A stretch of 64,000 nucleotides of DNA, from contig JAJOHG010000003.1 of the NCBI GenBank assembly GCA_021029095.1, positions 992,001-1,056,000 of the forward strand. The letters are read 5' to 3'. A program made the position numbers and the translations under genes. Origin of the DNA: Phellopilus nigrolimitatus (Eukaryota > Basidiomycota > Agaricomycetes > Hymenochaetales > Hymenochaetaceae). Below the pieces are notes generated by a model, which saw nothing but the letters and a program-made list of their open reading frames with translations, did not search any database and was not told the DNA's origin. Positions 24,201-34,616 of the stretch are shown here, one piece after another. Each line of letters begins with the position of its first letter. Positions within the stretch are counted from its first letter, which is position 1.

Positions 24201-24958
24201 AACACAGGTTTGCCGTTCGGCTTCAGCGTTTGCCCGTCATTCGCGAAGTCATATCCACGAGCGCTATTCGGCTGCTGATGCTGGGACATCTGGGGAAGGG
24301 GCTGATGAGTGCCAAAGACATCAGCAGTTGAAAGATTGTTGAATTGAGGTTGGGAGAAATTCACAGCATTGGGATCATTGGGAAAGGCAGAAGACGAAGG
24401 GCCAGCTACAGACTGTCGAGCGCGGGGAGGGAAGAAGGGGCCGAACATCGAATTATTTCGGAATGATGTAGCTTCGAAGGGGGTCACAGACGACTGAGGA
24501 TCACCGTCTGAAAAGTGCGCGAACTCAGACGAGGGCTCTGCGCTTGAGTTATTATACAAAGATTGCTGAGGTGTGTGAAGGTACTGGTCGCCATGCGAGG
24601 CGAAGGCTAAGCTGGAGCGCTGGCCACCAGGCGAGTCGCTCCGAGGAGGAGGGTGTGGATGAGTTTGCATGGCGAAGGGATAAGTCAACTCCGGAGATCC
24701 GACAGATGATTGAGACGAAGAGGAGCCGAATTTGTGTCCAGCACCTCCGATGCTACTGCCTCCGCCGCCCGCAGCTTCTGAGTCAGACGAGAACACGGGA
24801 TCGGTGTCGGCCTCGGTGTCGATTTGATCGAGGAGCGAACGGTTGATGAAGTCCACGTCGGTGCGATGTGGATGCACGGCGGCGGGGATGGGATGCTGTT
24901 GCACAGTAGAAGACGCCACGGTGAACAAGTAAGCACGTGGAGTCGAAGTAGGCGACAA
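21298..24958 (-). CDS. scw1: Scw1/Whi3-like RNA-binding protein with two RRMs
   Basis: mRNA-binding regulator; in fission yeast Scw1 affects cell wall integrity and septation, and budding yeast Whi3 affects cyclin mRNA. Exon 1 from ATG 24958 encodes a disordered N-terminus with a Gln run, then the start of RRM1 ([14 protein letters not shown]); exon 2 (from about 23790) continues [20 protein letters not shown] and [21 protein letters not shown] long disordered linker follows, then RRM2: RNP2 LYVGNLP (exon 3 near 22075), RNP1 GPMCFVEF across the next intron, and [15 protein letters not shown], the diagnostic end of this family. The tail frame breaks at the run aaaa 21426-21429; one added base joins GFTSRFS to [14 protein letters not shown] and the stop at 21298-21300. 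A long upstream region suggests an extended 5' leader. Confidence 0.88.
24071..24109. repeat. CAG/CAA-type trinucleotide repeat encoding poly-Gln
   Basis: Imperfect CTG/TTG run on the plus strand, which is CAG/CAA on the coding minus strand. It encodes about 13-14 glutamines in the disordered N-terminus of the Scw1-like protein. Its length is likely polymorphic. Confidence 0.9.
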
Positions 24959-26334
24959 AAAGATAACTGCGTGCGCGAAAAGGCGATGTTGGACGACGAC
25001 GTTGGCGGCTCAGAACAACAACAAGCTATCGCGTCAAACGCGCCTAAACACGCTTTGTAACGTGAAAGACAGTTGCGCGGGAAGTGAAGGATCTGGGTGG
25101 ATGATAAAAACGTGTCGACAAGAGAGAGGTTGAGGGTGTGTGCGCGTCGACGACGGTGACGAGGAGAGGACTGATGCGCGACACAGGTTGGAGTTGGAGA
25201 GCAATGGCAACAGTGTGTACAGTAACGAAACAATAAGAGCAAGAGCGGTCAGAGAGCGCCGTCGAGAACGCGAGTGACGACGGTGAGATACACGCGGACG
25301 CTGTGCGGAACGGCGGGCGGGTGGGCGGGGTGACGCTGGTGCTTGTCGGGTGATGATTCGAAAGCAGGTGGGCCGCTTGTGAGGGGCCGAGGGTTCAGTC
25401 TCAAAACAGGGTTCATCGGATACGTCCGGCTGACAAACAGAGATAAGCAGAGATAAACAAGACTTTTCAGTCAGACTCCGGTCATCCCTTGTCAGATTAT
25501 ATACCGGCATTGCGGCATATTACTTCCATACTTAGGCTCTCAGTGCAATTTCGCGTGCAAAGGGACAAGCAACTCCCACGCGGCTCGCTTGACACAAAAG
25601 ATAGAAACGCACCATTCGGGTAAATTGTTTAAATTTCCAATCAAACGTTCTTTGGGGTCCCAATTTCACTGAAATGCGCACGGACCACCTCCCACCCGTC
25701 CTGCCCACTGTAGGCATTCGTCGAGTGGCGGCGCTGTGTGCGGCATAGGGAATCGAGAAGTGCGCCGTCGGGCATATGGGCGTGAGGACGTCGGCGTCGT
25801 TAGCTGAGGCGCTCCAGCAGCAAACGGGTGATGGTGATGGTTCGTGGACAAGATCCTAGTGTGTAGTGGGTTGAAAAGAAAGGCCATCATCGGCGCATCG
25901 GTGGGAGCGCATGCGAACATTACACCGGGCCTTCACAAGTCACACAAAAACCTCGAAGCAGAAGTGTGCGTTATGGACAGAGGACAGACGACGTCTTGTA
26001 ATACATGGCAACAAGGGACTGCAATTATCATCTACACTTCTTATTCGAAACAAGCGTCAGTAAATTGCGGCATATCCGTGCCGTGACACCATTCAAAGCA
26101 AGCGCTCCAAATACAAGACGCGAAAATAAGATCATGACTTTGCTCGAAAAATGATGTGCAAGTGGATATCTGCACAAGAAGATCATGATCAGTTCAGAGA
26201 ATCACAGAAACCAGACAAGATCGAACGAAAAATTAGATCCTCACAGTAAACCTCCTCGGGTATTGAATAAAATACATAAATCCCAAAGTGAAAAAAGTCC
26301 ACAAAGAAATGCCATCTTATTCTCTCGTCCTCCG
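24959..26334. other. Intergenic region, upstream of the Scw1-like gene
   Basis: About 1.4 kb between the start of the Scw1-like gene and the stop of the small membrane-protein gene, both on the minus strand. The part next to 24959 is GC-rich with pyrimidine tracts on the minus strand, fitting a long 5' leader/promoter. Open frames (for example 25034-25510) are pyrimidine-biased and carry no recognisable domain. No element was identified. Confidence 0.5.
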
Positions 26335-26700
26335 TCACAGCCGCCGGATATCAATAACAATGCCTCCTGTTACGAGCCCAAACGCAATCCAAATTCCAAT
26401 CGCCCACAATATTGCGCCGACGAAGCGCCACCGCGCGCGAGAAACGGCTTGCTCTATGGAATACGGCGACCGTGGGTCATAGTACGGCAGCAATGCAGCC
26501 TGCTGCTGCAGAATCGGCGTGGGTCCGTACGTATGGGGATTGTGCTGGTGAATGGCGAATGGAGGTCCGCTTGGTGCGGGAACTAGACTTGGCTGAGAAT
26601 ACGAAGAAGATGCTGATTGATTCGCTGAAAGCGCAGGCGAGGCAATCGAAGGGATAGCAGAGTACGCTGGAGGCGGTGAATCTGGCTTCACAATAGTCAT
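26335..26700 (-). CDS. Small single-pass membrane protein, unknown function
   Basis: About 121 residues from ATG 26700 (MTIVKPDSPPPAYSAIPS). The N-terminal half is Pro/Ser/Gln-rich with a PPPAY motif, a potential WW-domain/Nedd4-type ubiquitin-ligase binding site. The C-terminal half is YYDPRSPYSIEQAVSRARWR followed by one hydrophobic helix (FVGAILWAIGIWIAFGLVTGGIVI) and DIRRL. I remember similar short tail-anchored-like proteins in basidiomycetes but no assigned function. An upstream in-frame start at 26778 adds 26 residues without the conserved look, so the shorter start is preferred. It is divergent from the four-TM protein gene at 27279. Confidence 0.72.
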   Translation of the reverse strand: MTIVKPDSPPPAYSAIPSIASPALSANQSASSSYSQPSLVPAPSGPPFAIHQHNPHTYGPTPILQQQAALLPYYDPRSPYSIEQAVSRARWRFVGAILWAIGIWIAFGLVTGGIVIDIRRL

Positions 26701-27278
26701 TCTGTTCTCAACGTCGGCAAGCAACCAGAGCGCGATGCGTGTTGTGTCACTAGAAACGTTGTGAACGCGCGAGGACAACGACGGCTGAGGTCCAGACGCG
26801 GAAAGCAGAATGTGTCACGTCACCGTTCACGTACTTGACAGTAACTTTGCTTCAGATTGCTATGCCAAGTACCCTTTCCCTTCGAGTACGGTCAAATACT
26901 CATCAAGAGCTATGTACTCATCAAGAGCTATGTATAGAAAAATCAGGTCGTCTAGGCGGAATTAAAGCAAAAAGGGAGCTTAGCCATGATGGATAGTCAG
27001 CCAACAACGGATGTGGCGCGAGCATCATACGTATTTGGTCTTCAGATTTCTAGGCTTGTAAAGCCAGAAAAAAATGAGAACATTACTTGGAGATATTTCT
27101 ACATGTTATCGAGTATTTTTAAAGTCAAGAAAAGGGACCATTTATCAAAAAAGAGCAAAGTCCGAGGGCCGAAGGCAGTCGGCAGCGGACGGAGGGCGGG
27201 AGACGTAACGCGAATGGGTGAGGCCGTGACACATCTACCTTGACTCTCCGCCTTATTCACCACCCCAAGCATATTAGT
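26701..27278. promoter_or_regulatory. Divergent intergenic region (shared upstream region)
   Basis: Lies between two divergent starts (26700 minus, 27279 plus) and so must hold both promoters. It contains an exact 18-bp tandem duplication at 26896-26931. No TATA box or named factor site is asserted. Confidence 0.45.
26896..26931. repeat. Exact tandem duplication, 2 x 18 bp
   Basis: The unit TACTCATCAAGAGCTATG occurs twice head to tail with no mismatch (26896-26913 and 26914-26931) in the divergent upstream region. It could duplicate a regulatory site or be a recent slippage product. Confidence 0.9.
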
Positions 27279-28614
27279 ATGGGCCGATTCACCATCGCAA
27301 GGTCTGTCTCCCTTTTATTCCCTCCCATCGCCGTCTAGCTCCCCGCTGACCGCTGCCCGTCGTCGTTGTCCGCAATGCGTATAAAATACAGAGGGGCCGC
27401 ACTTGTCCTCTCCGTCGTGGGTGCACTCGTCAACTGCGCCGTCGCCGTCCAGGTCCTCTCCCTCTGGCGCGTGCTCAAGTGGGAGACCGAGAGCGAGTGG
27501 GAGGGCTCGGCCGACGGCTGGCGGGTCGACAGTATCAAGCTCGTGTGGATGCTGCTCTCCGCATACTTCACGACCGCGAGTGTCGTCTGCGTCGTCGGTG
27601 CGGCAGGCGTCATCAAGGTGCGCTCTCCAGCCTTGGGCATCTCGCATTCATCTCATCGCCTCGCCTCCTCTAGCGTACGCCCTCGTTTGTCCGTCTCTAC
27701 AGAGACTACTCCCTCGCAGACGTCTGCTGTTGCGGGCTCTTGACCGTTCTAACCGCGCTCGCCTCCTTCCGGCCCTCGGCGCGCGCCACCGTCTGCGAGG
27801 AGATATCGGGTCAGCCGGAGCTCCTGCGCTCCCTCGCGGAGGCCGGCCTCAACCCAGAGAACTGTGAACAGTGGTTCGAACATGCCGTCGTCGCCTTTGT
27901 GGCCATCGCCGCCATCCTGCTTGTCATTCGCGTACGTCTATTAGACACTTGATCTATTGACGACACTTCTGACGTAATACATTTCTTTCTTTCTGTCCGC
28001 TTCCGACCCTGTATTGATCGATCACTCTTGTTCGCCCATTACGATCCGCCTATTTTCGATGATTGCAGCTGCAATTCATCATCACCGTGTCTAACTTCTA
28101 CAAGCAGCTCCTGCGGCAGCGTCTCTACGGCTCCATCGAGCTCAACGAGTCGGACGTCACGCTCAGTCCCATGGAGAGCAACGATGGCTCTGGCACGCCG
28201 CGGCGTGTGTTCTTGCTACCCGCGCGCACCGTGCAGGGCCTGCAGGCAGGACTGGACGCAAGCGTCAGCGCAATTTCGGGCAGCAACGTGTTGCGGGACG
28301 GTGGCAACGGTGGCATGCTCGTGTACGCGCCGGTCCCGATCAGCTCACTGTCAGAGGCGGAAGCGCGTGAGCTCGCATCGAACGAGGCGTGGGTGTCGCG
28401 CGCGCCTTCAGGGCACGGGCGGAAGCATTCGCACGGGCATGGTCACTCGCATTCACATTCATACTCTCGCGGACATCGGCACGGGCAGGGACACGCACAC
28501 CCGCTCGCGCAGTCGTACGTGCACGGGCGGATAGAGCTCCCGGTCCGTTCAGACGAGGGTCTGCTCCCGACTTACAGCGAGTACACCGATACGGCGACCG
28601 GTTTCAAGGCTTAA
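27279..28614 (+). CDS. Four-transmembrane (tetraspan-like) fungal membrane protein with His-rich tail
   Basis: Exons 27279-27301, 27392-27617, 27674-27931 and 28069-28614. The short first exon encodes MGRFTIA. There are four hydrophobic segments: AALVLSVVGALVNCAVAV, LVWMLLSAYFTTASVVCVV, LADVCCCGLLTVLTALA and AVVAFVAIAAILLVI, with a larger loop between TM3 and TM4. The segment PSFVRLYRDYSLADV before TM3 matches a pattern I associate with uncharacterised basidiomycete tetraspan membrane proteins. The C-terminal cytosolic tail is long and has a His/Gly/Ser-rich stretch (GRKHSHGHGHSHSHSYS and GHRHGQGHAH), a possible metal-binding sequence. Exon 3 starts at CGT after CCTCTAG; the CTACAG acceptor 29 bases downstream would put the wrong frame. 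Function is unknown. Confidence 0.78.
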
Positions 28615-29742
28615 CTTAACGTTCTTCTTCCTTTCCTTCCCTCTTTTTTGGCGATTTTCTTTTCACTTCCGGGGGGCTTTTTTTGGATTAAGGAAAGAAC
28701 GTTAACGTTTAGTCTTAGGCGGCGTTCCTTTCTTATCCGCGTCGACGCTCGACGCTCGCACGTCCTGCATGTCTATCTATTTCCGATCACGACCTACCTT
28801 CTCATACGGCCTTCCATACGTCTTTGGCACTTTTTTTTTCTTACTCTCGCCCACGCCGTGTATCCTGAATTATCTTTACGATTTTTCTCTCCTCTTTGCC
28901 CACATTTTTAAATCTTTTTTCTAGTCGTTTGGCGCAGTTCGTTCTGTACGAGTAACGGCGCCATACAAGTCTTTTACGCGGGATCCTGGTTGTACACTTT
29001 CTTTACTTTCTACCTTCCTGCATTTTCTCTTTTTTTTTCTCTTTTAGTTGGTTTGGCAGAATACATACGCTCCCCATTTGTGCAGGTGTTGTACATCTAT
29101 CCTATCTACATAATTGTAAGACTTTGAATTTCTTTCTGCTCTGGAGGTGCCTGCGACGCAGCATTGACGTTTTCTGTTGTCTCGCTAAGTCTCGTCATCG
29201 GCCAGAATCTTGCTCGTCGGACGAGCACAGCGCGCAATAGGAAACTCATAAGCTGAATCATTTAGAACAAAGCATATTATCATAACGCGTACTACAAGGG
29301 CACTCAACATTCTCAATGGGGGGCTATAACGAAAATAAGGATTCAAGAAAACACAGGAGGAGAAAGAACAAGGCACAAAAACGAAGAAAAGAGAAACAGA
29401 CGGATGATGAAGACGTACATGTGTATTTCGTAACTTAAGATCAAACGAACAAGAAATCAGAGTCGGATTCAATATACTACGTATGTATGGTGGTATGGAT
29501 GGATGGGATGTGATGTATGGATGTGAAATGTGTCGTCGTCGTTGTTGCCAAAATGTCAAATAACAGAGCCCGGGAAATTACGTTCAGACTGCGAAACAGA
29601 AAAGAAAAACAGGAAACGGAGAACAGAGAACAAAGAAGAGCAGAAAGCGGTATGTGACGAAGCGCAGATGAAAAGAAGCAGAGGAGAGACAGAAAAGACA
29701 CAGCGCGAACAAGAGAGTGAGGGAAGAGAAAAGAGAGTCCAT
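28615..29742. other. Convergent intergenic region
   Basis: Between the stop of the four-TM gene (+) and the stop of the Barentsz gene (-), so 3' untranslated regions of both. It has T-rich tracts (28620-29050) and a GGAT/ATGT-rich low-complexity stretch near 29485-29530. No coding sequence was recognised. Confidence 0.5.
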
Positions 29743-32478
29743 TTAGTAGTAAACAGGCGGCTGGTACGCATCGTACTGCCCATTCGGCGGGGGCGCCATC
29801 TCGACGTATGCAGGGTAGTACTGCTCAGGATACTCGGGATAGTAGTACGCCTGCTGCTGCTGGTAACCGCCGTAGCCCATCATCCCCGGCATCCCCGGGT
29901 CCAGCGCCGCAGGGCCCTCGCTCCCGGGCGACACCGACGGCGCGTACGTGCGCGCCGCGCCATCGGGGTAGAACTCCGGTGCGGACGCGAAGCGCGCAAG
30001 CCCGGGCGGCGGGTATGCCGGCGCGGGCGCGGACTCCGCGAGCGAGACCGCGCTGCGCAGGCCCGACGGGCGGCGCTCCGGCTTCCCCGGCGCGGCGTGG
30101 TCGCCCGGCGGCGGCGCGCGGATTTCGATGCGGCTGTTCTGCCGCGGGAGCGCGAAGAGCGGCTGGCCCGTCGTCGGGTCGACGATGCCGCCGACGAGCG
30201 CCGGCTGGGTCGGCGGCGTCTGCGGAGGCATCGGCTGCTGCTGCTGCTGCTGCTGCATGAACTCCGCGCCGGAGAGGTGGTGCATGTGCCCGGGCACGAA
30301 CGGCATGGGGCGCGGGTTGTACAGCGGCATCGGGGGCGGCGGCGGCGTCGCGTGGAGGTACACGGGCCGGCCGCTCGCGAGCTCGAAGGCGAAGCCCTGC
30401 TGGTTGAGCGCGATGCCGGGCGGAAGCGGCGGCGGCGGAGCGTATGCACCGTATGGGGAGCCGGGGCCGTATGGCGGCGAGGATGGCGGCGGGAAGAGGG
30501 GCTGCACGAGCGGTGGAGGCGGAGCTGCGGCGGGAACAAATTCTATCGGGCTGCCCTTGCTGCTGCCGGAGAAGGAGAGGCTTGCGGGGGGCGCGGGGAC
30601 GGTGGGCGGGTTGTCGATGACGGATTTGTCGATGACGGATTTGTCGCTCAGGGAGTTGTCCCGCGTGAGGCTGGGTGTCGCCATCACATCGTCCCGAGCG
30701 ACAGGATGCGAGTCGTCTATCACCGTCGGTGAGGCAGGAGGAACAGCCGCTGCAAGGGATACGGACACTTGCGCAGCAACCTCGACAGCAGGCGCCGCTG
30801 CCGGAGGCTCGTCACGAAGCTCCTCCACGGTGGTGAACGACTCAGGTTGAGCCGGAGGGGGCGGCGACACAACCACCTGAGAAACCGTATCCTCTGCAGC
30901 CTTCTCCTTACCCGCCCGCTTCGGCACTTTGACAACGACCTTCTTGCCCGCACCATTCTCCGTGGTCAGTGCCGCCTCCGACGACGCCCGGGAGTGTCCG
31001 TCCCGCGGGGCCGGGGGCGGGGCAGGCGCGCGAACGACCTCGACGCCCTTCCCGGGTAGCCGCACGCGGAAGCCCGCACCGCGCCCCGGCTTCGGCTTGA
31101 GTGCCGGATCGAGATGCAGAAAGCCCTCGAACTGCTTCGTCCAGACACGCTCCGGCTTCATCGCGTACCACGGTCGGTCGGGCTGCGTGCGAGGGTGCGC
31201 GTGTAAGAATGGTGCGCCAGCGCGCCCACCGCGAGTCGGCGAACCCGCATACGCACCGCGCCCCGGCGCGAAGGATGCACGGCCGCCGCGCGGCACGAAC
31301 CCACCGTTGCCGCGGAACGATCCGCCGTTTGGGGCAGCGTGAGGTGCAGGTGAGCGCTGTTGCTGTTGCTGTTGCTCGGTCGCGCGCCGCCGGTCGTCCT
31401 TGGCCTTCATCTCCTCGAACCCGTCGTGTGTCCACGCCTTGTCAATCGGCGGCCGCTCAGGCTCCGGCGGGGGCGTAGCGTCGTTCTCGTTCGACTGAAG
31501 GGACTCAGCTTGCGGCGCGTCCTGCCCGTCGTGCTGAGTGGGCCCCGAGCCTCCATAGAAGCCACCACCTCGACCGCGCCCTCGCGGGCCCATGCCCCTG
31601 CCGACGAATCCGCCTCTGCCTCGTCCACGGCCTTGCCAGCGACCCCTCCACCATCCACTCAAGCTGCGCAAATCCTTCTGCATGAGACGGTCGTCGTGCC
31701 CCCAGAATTCGCCCACAACCGGCACGAACGACGGATCGGTCTGGAGACGATGCTGGTAGGCCTGGCGTGCGGTCTGACCGGGTTGACGGGATGCAGGGCG
31801 AGCGTCACCGTTGGCGCTGTGCGGCCTGTCTGTTTCCTGCAGACTGCCTGCATCGTCCTCCTTTCCATCGCCAGAAATAGCGGGAGCGGCGTCTTCCTGC
31901 TGCTTTGTAATAGTGGGTGGCGATTCACCCCTGGCGTGTTGGTGCTGGTGGAGGTCGGCAAAATCGATGACAGGCAGAGCAGCGGCGCCGTTGACGCCCT
32001 CGTCCGCCACCATGTCCGACCAATTGACGCCGGCGCTCAAGAACGCCGGTGCCGAGCGCGGGGGCTCGAGAGAGACGGACGCAAGCTCCGGCTCCGGCGC
32101 GGGCTTAGACACGGCGAAGCCGTTGATGGCCACTGCGGCGTCAACCTCTCCCGGGGGCGGGCTCTGAGTCGTGCTGGGCGTGTCAGGGCGCAGACGACGG
32201 TTGCGCAGGAGGACAGACTCGGCATCGCTCTCCGGGTCGGAGTCAGAGGCAGAATCGACGAGCGAGGGGGCATCGGAGTCAGAGGCATCACTCATGGCGT
32301 CGCGCTCGATCTCCTCGTCACTCTCGATGCCATCGAGCCTTCCGCGCCCTCTCCGTCTGACGAGCCTCGTCCTGCGCGAGTGCGAATGCGGGTGTGCGGA
32401 CGGCGCACTCCGGACTGATTTGGCGGCTCCCTTTGAGGAGCCCGGCGAAGACGAAGCGGTTGGGAGAGCGGAAGACAT
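29743..32478 (-). CDS. CASC3: Barentsz/CASC3-like exon junction complex protein (Btz domain)
   Basis: Single-exon gene of 911 residues from ATG 32478. Btz proteins bind eIF4AIII and link the exon junction complex to mRNA localisation and decay. The Btz signature is visible in two halves, as in the family: DPSFVPVVGEFWGHDDRL, a Gly/Arg-rich spacer (WWRGRWQGRGRGRGG onward, RGG-type RNA binding), then DKAWTHDGFEEMKAKDDRR. The N-terminus has a basic patch (RRTRLVRRRGRGRL) and an acidic Asp/Ser region. The rest is Pro/Ala-rich and disordered, with a 15-nt tandem repeat giving DKSVIDKSVIDN near 30610-30660 and a Tyr/Gln-rich C-terminus. The GC content is very high, which creates long false open frames on the other strand. 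It is divergent from TFIIB. Confidence 0.85.
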   Translation of the reverse strand: MSSALPTASSSPGSSKGAAKSVRSAPSAHPHSHSRRTRLVRRRGRGRLDGIESDEEIERDAMSDASDSDAPSLVDSASDSDPESDAESVLLRNRRLRPDTPSTTQSPPPGEVDAAVAINGFAVSKPAPEPELASVSLEPPRSAPAFLSAGVNWSDMVADEGVNGAAALPVIDFADLHQHQHARGESPPTITKQQEDAAPAISGDGKEDDAGSLQETDRPHSANGDARPASRQPGQTARQAYQHRLQTDPSFVPVVGEFWGHDDRLMQKDLRSLSGWWRGRWQGRGRGRGGFVGRGMGPRGRGRGGGFYGGSGPTQHDGQDAPQAESLQSNENDATPPPEPERPPIDKAWTHDGFEEMKAKDDRRRATEQQQQQQRSPAPHAAPNGGSFRGNGGFVPRGGRASFAPGRGAYAGSPTRGGRAGAPFLHAHPRTQPDRPWYAMKPERVWTKQFEGFLHLDPALKPKPGRGAGFRVRLPGKGVEVVRAPAPPPAPRDGHSRASSEAALTTENGAGKKVVVKVPKRAGKEKAAEDTVSQVVVSPPPPAQPESFTTVEELRDEPPAAAPAVEVAAQVSVSLAAAVPPASPTVIDDSHPVARDDVMATPSLTRDNSLSDKSVIDKSVIDNPPTVPAPPASLSFSGSSKGSPIEFVPAAAPPPPLVQPLFPPPSSPPYGPGSPYGAYAPPPPLPPGIALNQQGFAFELASGRPVYLHATPPPPPMPLYNPRPMPFVPGHMHHLSGAEFMQQQQQQQPMPPQTPPTQPALVGGIVDPTTGQPLFALPRQNSRIEIRAPPPGDHAAPGKPERRPSGLRSAVSLAESAPAPAYPPPGLARFASAPEFYPDGAARTYAPSVSPGSEGPAALDPGMPGMMGYGGYQQQQAYYYPEYPEQYYPAYVEMAPPPNGQYDAYQPPVYY

Positions 32479-33289
32479 TGGCGAGATTTTGGAGAAATCT
32501 GTGAAGATGCAAAGACAGGAGGAGTATGAGAAAAGGAGAAAGTGAGAACAAGAGATGGAGAGAGAGGACTGACAGGCTGATTGGGAAGGAGACTGTGGCG
32601 AGATGGAAGTGGAAGGATGGGAGATGAGAGAGGTCGGGAAGGTGAGTGGACGAGATTACAATATATTTTAGGAGGTGAGTGGTGTAGGCTGTAGCTGGCG
32701 TCGAGGGAGAGAGCAACGCCGAACGGACCGAGGGAGAGGGTAACAGTAACACGCTCGATTAATATTCCACATTTTTCAATGGCAGTGACGCTTATTCCCA
32801 CGCCTGCGCTCCTACTATCTCATGACTCCTTTGTCTCTTTGAGTTCAGAAACGAGCATGTATTACTTCTGAAAGGCTATGGCGCATTCTATAGTTCATGA
32901 GGACACTGTCGCAGTTTCAGTTTGTGCATCCAAAAGCCTACTGTAGAACCGAAAATGCCTGTGGTTATAGCGGTGCAGCCGTTAGCGTGACTGTGTGACT
33001 AGCCAAGATGAGTCAGCGCGTGGCTGACGAGCGCGCCGCCATCTGTCTGGGCGCAACGCGTCTCTTGGTCTCTGACCACCATCATCTCCATCTTACGATC
33101 TCTGTCCCTCCGACCGCAAAACCTTGTATCGGTTTTGGTAAGTAGCTGGCGACGACGAAAGTGTCGTCGATGCGATATTGAACGTCCCAGTCAGCCCAGC
33201 GCTTCGCCTCTCTTTCAAGCCTCGTTCGTCGTCGCAGCGTCGTCGCCCAATACTCGCCCGTCCACACACGTGCACTCGCCGCCTTCCCA
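32479..33289. promoter_or_regulatory. Divergent intergenic region between CASC3 and TFIIB
   Basis: Contains the 5' leaders and promoters of two divergent genes (starts 32478 minus and 33290 plus). Pyrimidine-rich tracts lie on the minus strand at about 32500-32700. No specific element is asserted. Confidence 0.45.
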
Positions 33290-34466
33290 ATGTCGTACAC
33301 TCAGCCCTTCCCGCTCGCCGTGCACCACTTGGGCGACCAGCAGCAACAGCAGCCGAAGAACTCATTCGGCCCGGACCTCGCCGTGCGCCTCATTTGCCCT
33401 GAGTGCCGCGACCCGAACCCGAACATCGTCGAGGAGTTCGGCAGTGGCGACCTCGTGTGTGGGTCATGCGGACTCATATTGGGCGACCGCGTCGTCGATA
33501 CGAGGAGCGAGTGGCGTGTAAGTCATCTTTCTTTTTTCCCCTTCGTCTCATTTTTCTTCGGTCCTGCCTGGCTGTTTTAGACGCAACAACATTTTCTTGG
33601 ATTGGGATTTTATTATTTTAATTTTTTGTTAGACATTCGCGAACGACGAGGGCGATGACCCGTCCCGTGTGGGCGCGGCGATCGACCCACTCATGGATGG
33701 CATAGAGCAGCTCGATACGGTCATTAGCTTCCGCGACGGTGGCTCCGGAATCGCGCGCGAGCTGCAACGCGCAGCGTCGCGTTCGCAGAGCTCACGCTCG
33801 GAGCGCAACCTGGTGCAGGGGTTCCGTGAGATCTCAAGCTGGTGCGACCAATTCTCGCTACCGAAGACGATCAGCGACATGGCGAGACAGTTGTATAGGC
33901 GTGCGGAAGAGGAGAAGCTGTTACGGGGGAAGAGCTCCGATGCTATCATCGCCGCGTGCATCTTCATCTCGTGCCGACAGGCGCACGTCCCGCGCACATT
34001 TCGCGAGATTTGCACCCTCACGCATGTCTCGAAGAAGACGCTCGGACAGTGCTTCAAGACGCTCGAGAAGTCGTTCAGCTTCGGAGCTGCGGGAAGCGGC
34101 GACTCCAAGGCGAGAAGCAATGGCTCGGCGACGACCAGCCCCGAGGACCTGCTCATCCGGTACTGCAATTATCTCGGCCTGCCACACAACGTGCAGGCGA
34201 TCTGCTCGGACGTGATCCGCACCGCGCGGGAGCATGCGATTGCGGAGGGTCGAAGCCCGATCTCCATCGCTGGTGGCTCGATCTTCTTCACGACGCACCT
34301 GCTTGGGACACCGAAAACAGCGAGGGACATCGGCAAGGTGGCAGGTGTGAGCGAGGGTACGATCAAGCTCGTTTATAGGTCCTATTTTGAGGCGAGGGAT
34401 ATACTTGTGAAAAAGGAGTGGATAGAGTCGGGGAAGGCCCGGCTGGACGGGCTGCCCGGCCAGTGA
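33290..34466 (+). CDS. SUA7: Transcription initiation factor IIB (TFIIB)
   Basis: General RNA polymerase II factor bridging TBP-promoter complexes and the polymerase. Exons 33290-33517 and 33633-34466 encode about 353 residues, the normal fungal length. An N-terminal zinc ribbon has C-x2-C (CPEC) and C-x2-C (CGSCG) pairs, followed by the B-reader/linker (TRSEWRTFANDEGDDPSRVG). Two cyclin-fold repeats follow: the first around ERNLVQGFREISSWCDQF to FREICTLTHVSKKTLGQ, the second around LLIRYCNYLGLPHNVQ to DIGKVAGVSEGTIKLVYR. Start ATG 33290 is the first in-frame start and precedes the zinc ribbon by 35 residues. Its stop is 150 bp from that of RRS1, which is convergent. Confidence 0.97.
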
Positions 34467-34616
34467 GGTGCGATAGCCGGACTTAGTGTACCTCCTTATA
34501 CATGTACCTGTACTATTATACTTTTTGTTCACTTTTAAGGACAATATACAGGTGGTGATACCATATAACCAACAAGTGATAGCGGAAAGAGAAAGGATAC
34601 ACGAAGGTGTAAAGCA

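Noticed and set aside
29530..30732. 400-codon open frame on the plus strand, extremely Arg-rich
   Set aside because: It is antisense to the CASC3 coding exon; the composition is an artefact of high GC, and the minus strand has a recognisable Btz domain.
31360..32418. 352-codon plus-strand open frame
   Set aside because: Also antisense to CASC3 with no motif.
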